This document shows, piece by piece, positions 24,062 through 30,955 of a stretch of 53,533 bases of DNA (within the stretch, counting starts at the first letter, position 1; each line of letters starts with the position of its first letter). Source of the DNA: Clostridia bacterium (GTDB lineage: Bacteria > Bacillota > Clostridia > Oscillospirales > CAG-272); the NCBI GenBank assembly GCA_017407225.1, contig JAFQWY010000314.1, forward strand, positions 1 through 53,533, given 5' to 3'. The notes under the pieces are model-generated. The model was not told the DNA's origin and did not search any database. It saw only the letters and a list, made by a program, of their open reading frames with translations. The translations under genes were made by a program, and so were the position numbers.

Positions 24062-24838
24062 ATGGCAGACGGATCGGTAGTGATCGGCGTACAGCTGGAT
24101 ACGGCGGCATTTGCGGCATCGGCGGTACGGCTGGAAAATCAGATCATGTCGCTGGGAACACGGCTGAACACGGCGCTTACCTCCTCTCTCGCCGGTGCGG
24201 GGGTGGGGGACGGCATGACGGGCGCCTTCATGGGAATCACCAATGCGGCGTCATCCATGGCGCAGAATCTGAGCAGCATTATCCGCACCGCGGCATCGGA
24301 GGCTGTCAGCGCCTTCATCGGTGCCGGATGGACGGAAGCGGGCAGTACGGCGGCATCATCCCTGTCGGAAGGCTTCCGGATCGGCAGCGGCGGCATGGTC
24401 AGTGCGGTAAGGGATGCTGCGGAGACGGCAAGAGCCGCATTTGACACCGGAACCTGGTCGGGAATCGGATACAACATGATGAGCGGTGTTGCGGAAGGGG
24501 TGCGAGCGGCAGGTGCGGAAGTGGTGGCGGCAATCCGTGCGGTTTCCCAGCAGACGGAAAACGCCGTGAAGGATCACTTCAAAATCAATTCCCCGTCCGT
24601 GCTGATGCGGGATGAGGTTGGCGTGATGCTGTCCCGGGGGATCGCGGAGGGCATCACCGGCGGCGCTTCCTTCATCGGCAGTGCGGTGGATTCGGTATAC
24701 CGGGGAACGAAGGAAAAGCTGACTCCCGGAGGCGGCGGATCGGTTACCCAGAATATTTACCTGCGTGACAGCGACACCTCCCACTATCAGACCGCAAGGC
24801 GGATCAAGAGAGAAAGCGAGGCGGCGATGAGACTGTGA
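24062..24838 (+). CDS. phage tail tape-measure protein, very short
   Basis: A 258-residue Ala/Gly/Ser-rich helical protein. The C-terminal DHFKINSPSVLMRDEVGVMLSRGIAEGI is the conserved ending of many tape-measure proteins (the segment that follows the peptidase or coiled region). Tape measures set tail length at roughly 0.15 nm per residue, so this one would give a tail near 40 nm, far shorter than usual siphoviruses with 600-1500 residues. Either the gene has been trimmed or the particle is short-tailed by design, as known gene-transfer agents are. AAAGGAGG precedes the ATG. Confidence 0.8.
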   Translation: MADGSVVIGVQLDTAAFAASAVRLENQIMSLGTRLNTALTSSLAGAGVGDGMTGAFMGITNAASSMAQNLSSIIRTAASEAVSAFIGAGWTEAGSTAASSLSEGFRIGSGGMVSAVRDAAETARAAFDTGTWSGIGYNMMSGVAEGVRAAGAEVVAAIRAVSQQTENAVKDHFKINSPSVLMRDEVGVMLSRGIAEGITGGASFIGSAVDSVYRGTKEKLTPGGGGSVTQNIYLRDSDTSHYQTARRIKRESEAAMRL

Positions 24839-25691
24839 ACACCTATCGGATTGTGTATAAAAGCGGCGGAAAGCGTCTGGAAATTGCACCGGACGGGGAC
24901 TGCAGACTGGTGGAAGGAGGGCTTCACGGCTTCGGCTGTACGGGATTCGACGTAAAAATCCAGCCCTATGCCTCCACCAACGGGGGATATGTGCAGACAC
25001 GGCGTTTTGCGGAGCGCGAGCTGTCCGTGACCTTTGAAATCGCCGCATTCGGAGAAAAGGCGCGGCAGATCCGGCGGAAAATCATCTCCATGCTTTCACC
25101 GGACGGCGGTGAGCTGGATGTGACCCTGGACGGCGTGGAGCGCACCATTGATGTGATTCCGGCGGATGAGCAGGAGTTTGTGCAGGATACGTTTTCCGAC
25201 TGCATGGAAGTGACTCTGCATTTTGCGGCGCCGGCTGTGTTCTTCCGGGATCGTACGGAGAAAAAGGTGCAGTTCCGGGATGCCGCACCCATGCTCACCT
25301 TTCCCATGAATTTCATGGCAGGCGCCGGTACGGTTTCCGGGATGTACCGGACCACGGATACCGCAATGGCGGAAAATCCGGGGGATACCGAATGCGGCAT
25401 TTCGGCAGTGATCCGTGCCGCCGGGGGAGAAGTGGTGAATCCCGGGCTGAAGTGCGGCGACAGATTCATCCGCTGTCCCCTGACCCTCGGCGACGGGGAT
25501 GAGCTGGTCATTGACACCGGACTGCGGAAGAAGAGCATCACACTGAACGGTGTGCGCTGCTTCACCTTTGACCGGGACAGCACCTCTTCAGTCTGCCCGC
25601 CGGTGTGACACAGCTTTCGGTCACCTGCGACAGCGGCGGCGAATACGTGGATTGTCAGATCGAGTATGTGCCGGTGTACTACGGAATGTGA
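24835..25691 (+). pseudogene. phage distal tail protein (Dit-like), frameshifted near the 3' end
   Basis: The GTG start overlaps the tape-measure stop (GTGA). The first 250 residues match siphovirus distal tail proteins (FDVKIQPYASTNGGYVQTRRFAERELSVTFEI; VTLHFAAPAVFFRD), which form the hub ring joining tail tube to baseplate. The frame stops at 25606-25608, but one base lost near 25584 (in CACCTCTTC) explains it: in the shifted frame the text continues LFSLPAGVTQLSVTCDSGG ... QIEYVPVYYGM and stops at 25689-25691, the normal ending of the family. It may be a real one-base deletion or a sequencing error. No slippery heptamer that would support programmed frameshifting is present. Confidence 0.8.
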
Positions 25692-25698
25692 GGACGGT

Positions 25699-26679
25699 AT
25701 GACGGAACTGTATTTTCTTGACAGTAATTTCAGGATCATGGAAGGACCCGTGGAGGATATGACCTCCGTGGTATGGTCCGAACGGTATTTTGAGCCGGGC
25801 ATCTTCACTTTCCATTTTCCCAGGGAGCTGATGAAGCGGATTGCCGGAGCTTCCTATGTACGGAGCGGAACAAATTCCTCCGGTGAGGTGTTCTGCGGCA
25901 GAATCGAGTATCTCCGTGCGGATACCGACGGGGACTGCGAGATGGGCGGACGTTTTCTGGAGTGCCTCCTTGAGGATCGGGTTCTCGCAGGAAAAGCCGG
26001 ATATTCCGGAACGGTGACGGAGGCGGTTCTCAGGGCGGCGGAAGAAAATCTCAGGCAGTCCCCGGTTGTATTGTGCGCGGAGCAGGCTCGGCTGAGTGAT
26101 CCGGTTACCCTCACATCCGCATGGGAAACCCTTGGGGATTGGATATACGCCACCCTCAGACCTTATGGGGCATCTTTCCGGGTGACGCTCAACAGAGACG
26201 GCGTTCCCGAATTCCGCATTGTACAGGGAAAGACCCTGCCCGGCGTGATTTTTTCCGCATCCTTCGGCAATATCTTTTCCATTGAATCAAAGCGCGACAG
26301 CGGCGGCATGAAAAACGCCGTGTACGTGGAGGGAAAGGACGGAACCGTGGTGAGGGCGGATCTCTCGAACGGCGGCGAAGTCCGTGAAATGTACGCAAAG
26401 GCAGCGGATGTGGATCCCGATGCATTTGGGACGGAAGCGGAGTACATCGATGCCCTGACGCGCCGGGGCGGTGAAATTCTGGCAAAGCACGCCGGGAATG
26501 CTTCCGTCAGTGCGGAGATTGACGGGGATGCGCTTCCGGTTTACGGTACGGACTACCGGCTGGGGGATGTGTGCGATGTGGTGGATGAAGAGCTGGGAAT
26601 CCGGGTGGCTCTCCGTCTGGTGCAGGTGGACCGGGTTACGGAAAACGGCAGGACAGCGGTCTATCCGGTGTTCGGCTGA
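25699..26679 (+). CDS. phage tail protein, ReqiPepy6 Gp37-like
   Basis: A 326-residue protein. LYFLDSNFRIMEGPVEDMTSVVWSERYFEPGIFTFHFP, read in parts, is the classic start of the Gp37-like family of siphovirus tail/baseplate proteins, which include hub or receptor-side components. Later segments (LVEDRVL-like LLEDRVLAGKAGYSGTV; GDVCDVVDEELGIRVALRLVQV) agree. ATG at 25699 preferred over GTG at 25666, which lies within the distal-tail gene's shifted frame. Confidence 0.85.
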   Translation: MTELYFLDSNFRIMEGPVEDMTSVVWSERYFEPGIFTFHFPRELMKRIAGASYVRSGTNSSGEVFCGRIEYLRADTDGDCEMGGRFLECLLEDRVLAGKAGYSGTVTEAVLRAAEENLRQSPVVLCAEQARLSDPVTLTSAWETLGDWIYATLRPYGASFRVTLNRDGVPEFRIVQGKTLPGVIFSASFGNIFSIESKRDSGGMKNAVYVEGKDGTVVRADLSNGGEVREMYAKAADVDPDAFGTEAEYIDALTRRGGEILAKHAGNASVSAEIDGDALPVYGTDYRLGDVCDVVDEELGIRVALRLVQVDRVTENGRTAVYPVFG

Positions 26680-26698
26680 TGATTACAGGAGGTAATAA

Positions 26699-27391
26699 AT
26701 GGCAGATATCAGTACAGCGGTCTGCGGAGGGATGTTCGATTCCACCTCCGTTGAGGAGACCGTAAACGGCTTTCCCCGCGGCAACAAGGCGGTGGATGCG
26801 GCGTTTTTCGCAAAAATGATCGAAAGCTTCTACCGGGACGGGGTTCTGGGGGACAGCTTCGGGATCACACCGGCCGGCGGAATGGCGGTGACGGTCGGGG
26901 CAGGCATCGGCTGGATCCGCGGCTATATGGCGTGGCTGAAGGAAAATCTCACCCTGACCCTTACCCCGGGCTCCTGGAAGATTCTCCTCCGTCTCAATCT
27001 TGCCGTGGGTGAATTCACCGTTACGGCAACCGAAGGGGATGCGGTGAATACGGAGCTGATCCGGGATCTTGTTCTGGGTGAAATCACACTTCCTGCCAAT
27101 GTGTCGGAAATCACGGCGGCGATGATTGCGGATACCCGGACCGACCGCGTCAAATGCGGCATTGTCACCAGTACCGTGGACGCCCTCAGTGCGGTGGAAA
27201 CGGCTCAGAATGCCAATTCTCTGGGCGGCGTACCGGCGGACGGATACCTGAAGCGATCCGGCGGCATTATGACCGGATCTCTGACGGCTGCGAAGGACAA
27301 TACCGGGAAGCTGACAGTGCGCAACATCGGCTACGGCAGTGAGCTTCCCGATACCCTCGCCGACGGGGACTTGTTCATTCTTCTTCAGTGA
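26699..27391 (+). CDS. phage tail fibre-like / baseplate protein
   Basis: A 230-residue protein. The N-terminal part (FDSTSVEETVNGFPRGNKAVDAAFFAKMIESFYRDGVLG) resembles baseplate-upper-protein starts in siphoviruses, and LGGVPADGYLKRSGGIMTGSL is a fibre-type segment seen before C-terminal receptor-binding regions. GGAGG sits 7 nt upstream. It probably carries or anchors the receptor-binding module; the host receptor cannot be inferred. Confidence 0.7.
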   Translation: MADISTAVCGGMFDSTSVEETVNGFPRGNKAVDAAFFAKMIESFYRDGVLGDSFGITPAGGMAVTVGAGIGWIRGYMAWLKENLTLTLTPGSWKILLRLNLAVGEFTVTATEGDAVNTELIRDLVLGEITLPANVSEITAAMIADTRTDRVKCGIVTSTVDALSAVETAQNANSLGGVPADGYLKRSGGIMTGSLTAAKDNTGKLTVRNIGYGSELPDTLADGDLFILLQ

Positions 27392-27399
27392 GGTGAGCC

Positions 27400-28461
27400 A
27401 TGCAGCTTCTTTATCGCTCCATTGACTCCCTCACCGTGGGCGGCGTGACCTTTATTCTCAGAATCAGTACCGACGGAGAAACTCTGCGGGTGGAATTCGA
27501 TCAGAACCCCAGATCCTATGCTCCTGAAAGCCTGTATGATGTGACGGTATATTACGGCAATACGCAGCAGACTGCGGCCGTTGGTGCAAGAAACAGCGGA
27601 TCGGTCACATTCCCCTATGACGGCGGGATTTCAAAGATTACGCTGGACGGCGCAGCGGTGGCATACGGCGGCACCTCCCTCGGAAATACCGCATCCTTCT
27701 CATGGGGGACCGGGTACGGAAATCCTCTGCCCACGGCGGATTTTCTCCCGGACGGTCCCCAGCGTGTCAGCAACAATGCCGTGAAGTGTACGGTATACGC
27801 GCCTGAAGGCAAATACCCTGCCATTCTCGGTATCTGGGCAAACCGGTATTACACGGTACAGGGCTGGCAGGTACAGCAGGCGCTGACACTGGAGGAAAAG
27901 TACGGCGGCAATGCGTGGCATCTGCTGGAATCCCCCTATGCGACAGGGGATCTGCTCACCTACACCTATGTTGTTGCGTATTACGGCACTGCGGAATCCG
28001 CCCTGTACCGGGGTTCCGACTACGAGGCAGTGGCGGAGATGATATCCCCGGTTCTGACGGTATCGGACAACGGCGGATATTATGTCCCCTATGACCTGAC
28101 CTGGACTCCCCCGGTGAGAGGATGCCCGGTACAGGTCACATGGGGCACATTCCTTGACATGAAGGGGATCTTCCAGCTTCAGCGATCCGTGGATGGCGGA
28201 GAATGGGAGCTGATTTATGCGGGTGAGTCCAACTGCTTCACCGATACCGCAGGAAACTGGACTACAGCAGCCTACCGGGTTCGCTCCTACAAGGGATACG
28301 GCGACTACTACTCCGGATGGGTGGAAGGCGCGGTCACTGAGGTGGGACAGTCCAATCTGTACGTTGGCGTGAACGGTGTTCCGAAGCCGGCATCCGGGGT
28401 GTATCTGGGAAAAAACGGTGAGATGGTATCCGTGACTCCCATGATGTACACGGGAAGATAA
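27400..28461 (+). CDS. hypothetical phage tail-associated protein
   Basis: A 353-residue beta-rich protein, last gene of the cassette. Residues about 240-330 (PPVRGCPVQVTWGTFLDMKGIFQLQRSVDGGEWELIYAG ... AAYRVRSYKGYGDYYSGW) read like a fibronectin-type III domain, common in tail tips. The C-terminus (VNGVPKPASGVYLGKNGEMVSVTPMMY) resembles adhesion-tip endings. No lysin catalytic motif is visible. GAGGTGA precedes the ATG. Confidence 0.65.
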   Translation: MQLLYRSIDSLTVGGVTFILRISTDGETLRVEFDQNPRSYAPESLYDVTVYYGNTQQTAAVGARNSGSVTFPYDGGISKITLDGAAVAYGGTSLGNTASFSWGTGYGNPLPTADFLPDGPQRVSNNAVKCTVYAPEGKYPAILGIWANRYYTVQGWQVQQALTLEEKYGGNAWHLLESPYATGDLLTYTYVVAYYGTAESALYRGSDYEAVAEMISPVLTVSDNGGYYVPYDLTWTPPVRGCPVQVTWGTFLDMKGIFQLQRSVDGGEWELIYAGESNCFTDTAGNWTTAAYRVRSYKGYGDYYSGWVEGAVTEVGQSNLYVGVNGVPKPASGVYLGKNGEMVSVTPMMYTGR

Positions 28462-28465
28462 AAAA

Positions 28466-28504
28466 TTCCCCGGAAACACGGAAGAGATCCGCATAACCGG
28501 GGAA
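28466..28504 (-). terminator. terminator for the minus-strand DUF3592 unit
   Basis: TTCCCCGG (28466-28473) pairs with CCGGGGAA (28497-28504); on the minus strand it is followed by a run of T (complement of 28460-28465). It would end transcripts arriving from 28587-30696. Confidence 0.75.
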
Positions 28505-28542
28505 AACAGGACATATAATATACCAGAGAAAGAGTCAGGAGC

Positions 28543-28587
28543 ACCGCTCATACCGGATTCAGCGACCGGGTGGGCGGTGTTTCTGTT
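28543..28587 (+). terminator. terminator of the phage cassette
   Basis: ACCGC (28543-28547) and CCGG (28553-28556) pair with CCGG (28566-28569) and GCGGT (28574-28578), followed by TTTCTGTTT. The converging minus-strand gene ends at 28587, so the two operons are head-on and separated by paired terminators. Confidence 0.65.
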
Positions 28588-29027
28588 TATGAGATGCAGA
28601 GAACGGTGCAGACAATCAGCAGCAGGGATAACCCCGCAACGCCGAGGATGTCTTTTTTTGCCTCATCCTTTTCGCCGGCGAGGTACACGTTGGTGCCGTC
28701 TGAGGGATCCCGGAACAAGTGAACCTCCATGCCGACACCGTATTTGTCATAGGTATAATTATGCGCGGGAGTGTAGAAATCCGTATGCTCCTCCCCGTCC
28801 CGTCCGATATAGGTGTAGCGGATGACAGGTGAGAAACGTGAGCCGGAACGTCCCCGGGATACTTCGTTCAGGGAAGATACCTGCCCCGGAATCAGGTCGG
28901 TACAGGTACGGACACGCCGGAGAAAGCGGATTTCCTTCACTGCCACCCAGATGACGAATGGGATGACGAGAATCAGCAGAATGGGCATCGCTTCCGGCGG
29001 CATCCGTGTTCTCAGAAGCACATCCAT
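28587..29027 (-). CDS. DUF3592 domain membrane protein
   Basis: A 146-residue protein with an N-terminal membrane segment (AMPILLILVIPFVIWVAV), a soluble middle (CTDLIPGQVSSLNE, FSPVIRYTYIGRDGEEHTDFYT, YGVGMEVHLFRDPSDGTNVYL) and a C-terminal membrane segment (LGVAGLSLLLIVCTVLCI). The middle matches DUF3592, a family with unknown role. The gene begins one base after the stop of the larger membrane protein, so they form one operon. Confidence 0.82.
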   Translation of the reverse strand: MDVLLRTRMPPEAMPILLILVIPFVIWVAVKEIRFLRRVRTCTDLIPGQVSSLNEVSRGRSGSRFSPVIRYTYIGRDGEEHTDFYTPAHNYTYDKYGVGMEVHLFRDPSDGTNVYLAGEKDEAKKDILGVAGLSLLLIVCTVLCIS

Positions 29028-29028
29028 T

Positions 29029-30696
29029 TTATTTCTTTACCTCAAAGGCGGAGAGAATGGTCACGTCTTCCTTCACGAGGTAGCGTACCGTAATGGTGTC
29101 GCCTTCCTCGATGAAGAGAAGCTTTTCGTCAAAGGAGGTACGGAATACGCCCTTGTCGGACTTGAGATAAACTACGGTTTCGCCCGCCTGGGTGATGTAG
29201 AGAATTTCGTCCACGGTGATGTCCTCGGAGGTCAGGGCATCGCTGGGAACGGATCCGGCAGGTGCGGCGATTGCGGCCTTGTAGCGGCGGAATACGTCTT
29301 CCTGGGTATCACTGGTCACAACGATGTTGTAATTCTTAACATTGACCATGGAGTACATCTTCACGATGCCCGATGCGTCCTTCAGCACCATGATATAGGT
29401 GGCTTCTCCGTTGACATTGATGAGGGACGGGAAGGATGCGGAGTACCGGTACTGCTGTACGGAGCCTTCCGCGGCTGCCATTGCGGAGTATTCTTCGGCA
29501 CCGGGCACGCTGAAGAACTTGTATTCTCCGGTGCGGCTGTTGGCGAGAATGAAGCCGATGTTTGCTTCGTCCCCTGCCGTGGAGGTAACGCCGGTGAAGA
29601 TGTAAACGTCATTGCCGATGATCTTGTAGCCGAAGTCGTCGGTGGTGACTACGCAGTTGGTCTGGCTGAAGGCGGAGTTGAGATAACCGCCCCGGAGCAT
29701 GCCGTACCAGTCGTATTTCTGGCAGACCAGGGTGCCGTAGTAGACGATGTCGATCCAGTCGGGGGATTCGGAAGGGATGTATTCGGCACTCTCCCCGGTG
29801 CAGGCATCGAGGATGATGACGGTGTCAACGTCCATGGCGCCGAACAGACCGGCGTTGGGCTTCATGGTTGCCGCTACCCAGTAGGGACGGCCGTTGTCAT
29901 CCACTTCAAAGGAAACATTGCCGAAGATTCTGGTGGGATAGGCAAAACGCAGGGCGCGCATCAGATCCTTGCCGAAATACGCGGAGGGGCTGTAGCGGAT
30001 GTAGTCCCCGCCCAGACGGACGAATTCCGCTTCAAAATTCACGGTGTCCACCTTGACGTAGCCGGGAATGCCCGCGCTCTTGTTGCTGAGCCACTTGAAG
30101 AAGGATGCGTATTCCAGAGGAGCCAGCTTGTAGGGATGAGCAACGCCCGTGGAAGGATTGCGGATGGCGATCTGGGTGTACGCAGAGGAAACCTCATACT
30201 GAGACACCAGATCGGAGAGGGTACCGAGGGTTCTTGCACCGATGATGCGCGCAGAGGGGGTATCCATGAGGGCGATATCGGTGACATATTCGGTTTCCGC
30301 GATCTCGGAGGCAAAGTCCGCGTCCTGTACATCAATGAGGGTGGAGTAGGTCTTGGCCCGGAAAATCTGGGAGCCGATGATGGAGCCGATTACGAGGAAT
30401 GCGATGACGGCGACGGTGAAAATGATCTGAATCTTCGGGAAACGCCGCTTTTTCAGACCGATGGAGGCCTCCAGATCAATTGCACCCGAGGGCATTTTTA
30501 CCACTTCGGGGAAAGCGTTGCCGAGGAGGCCGATGACCCAGTAGGAGACAAATACAACGGCATCAAGGAAGAAGAAGAATGTCCAGAACTCCATGGAGTA
30601 AATGGAGATGGGGGGCAGAGTCACATAGTACACGATGCCGATCAGGAGAAGAACGGCGAGGATGTACACGAGAATGGAGACAGCACGTTTTTTCAT
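29029..30696 (-). CDS. large membrane-anchored protein, unknown function
   Basis: A 555-residue protein with three hydrophobic segments near the N-terminus (about residues 7-27, 36-60 and 90-112) followed by some 430 residues that are probably outside the cell. That part is beta-rich with repeats of the form VDDNGRPYWVAATM, VIILDACTGESAEYIPSESPDWID and TYIMVLKDASG, which suggest a PepSY/propeller-like sheet fold; the last 60 residues (TVDEILYITQAGETVVYLKSDKGVFRTSF) look like a small OB-type domain. I do not recognise a characterised family. AAAGGA precedes the ATG; promoter at 30757-30786. Confidence 0.7.
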   Translation of the reverse strand: MKKRAVSILVYILAVLLLIGIVYYVTLPPISIYSMEFWTFFFFLDAVVFVSYWVIGLLGNAFPEVVKMPSGAIDLEASIGLKKRRFPKIQIIFTVAVIAFLVIGSIIGSQIFRAKTYSTLIDVQDADFASEIAETEYVTDIALMDTPSARIIGARTLGTLSDLVSQYEVSSAYTQIAIRNPSTGVAHPYKLAPLEYASFFKWLSNKSAGIPGYVKVDTVNFEAEFVRLGGDYIRYSPSAYFGKDLMRALRFAYPTRIFGNVSFEVDDNGRPYWVAATMKPNAGLFGAMDVDTVIILDACTGESAEYIPSESPDWIDIVYYGTLVCQKYDWYGMLRGGYLNSAFSQTNCVVTTDDFGYKIIGNDVYIFTGVTSTAGDEANIGFILANSRTGEYKFFSVPGAEEYSAMAAAEGSVQQYRYSASFPSLINVNGEATYIMVLKDASGIVKMYSMVNVKNYNIVVTSDTQEDVFRRYKAAIAAPAGSVPSDALTSEDITVDEILYITQAGETVVYLKSDKGVFRTSFDEKLLFIEEGDTITVRYLVKEDVTILSAFEVKK

Positions 30697-30741
30697 ACGA
30701 TAGTCCTTTCACAGAATCATAGTTGGTATCAAATTGATTGA

Positions 30742-30755
30742 CGGTCATCTGACCG
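30742..30755. promoter_or_regulatory. possible operator palindrome
   Basis: CGGTCA-TC-TGACCG is a perfect inverted repeat placed one base downstream of the -10 box of the minus-strand promoter, covering the expected transcription start. That position is typical of a repressor site; the regulator is unknown. It could also be only a short hairpin in the leader. Confidence 0.4.
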
Positions 30756-30756
30756 C

Positions 30757-30786
30757 ATTATAGCATGAGAATGGGGACACTGTCAA
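30757..30786 (-). promoter_or_regulatory. promoter of the membrane-protein operon
   Basis: On the minus strand TTGACA (30786-30781), 18 bp, TATAAT (30762-30757). Confidence 0.85.
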
Positions 30787-30852
30787 TGCTTCGAGATCAG
30801 ATTTCATCAAAATTTAATCTTGGGCATTACGTGTTCTTTTTCAATAAAAATC

Positions 30853-30955
30853 TATTTCCGTCAGGAAATATACCCCAACTCACCGCAGGTGAATTTCACT
30901 GCGAAGCAATTTCACTTTCCGCAGGAAAATTTCACACCGCGCAGCGGTATTTCAC
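30853..30955. repeat. array of small palindromes joined by ATTTCAC
   Basis: Five consecutive inverted repeats: TATTTCC-gtca-GGAAATA (30853-30870), CACC-gca-GGTG (30881-30891), TGC-gaa-GCA (30900-30908), TTTCC-gca-GGAAA (30916-30928), ACCGC-gca-GCGGT (30936-30948). The last four are each followed by ATTTCAC (30893-30899, 30909-30915, 30929-30935, 30949-30955). The stems differ in sequence, the linker does not. The final linker contains the uvrA stop codon, so the array forms the 3' end of the uvrA message. Confidence 0.75.

Larger units (their letters stand above)
16565..28461 (+). mobile_element. phage head-tail gene cassette (prophage remnant or domesticated particle locus)
   Basis: Seventeen closely packed co-directional genes in the standard siphovirus order: terminase small and large, portal, scaffold, coat, connectors, tail tube, chaperones, tape measure, distal tail, Gp37-like, fibre-like. 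No integrase, excisionase, repressor, replication, holin or lysin gene is present, and host-type genes follow at once on both sides. Terminators flank it (16240-16288 and 28543-28587). I saw no direct repeat at the two edges that could be an att site. Base and codon use looks like the host's, suggesting long residence. One gene is frameshifted. Confidence 0.85.

Noticed and set aside
24835..25691. Programmed frameshifting in the distal tail gene
   Set aside because: The junction CACCTCTTC is not a slippery sequence and no stimulatory hairpin is obvious; a lost base is simpler.
16154..28600. Attachment-site repeats at the edges of the phage cassette
   Set aside because: By eye no direct repeat longer than a few bases is shared by the two flanks, and no tRNA gene is present.
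30853..30955. Possible CRISPR array
   Set aside because: The constant element is only 7 nt and the variable parts are self-complementary palindromes of 9-13 nt, not 30-nt spacers.
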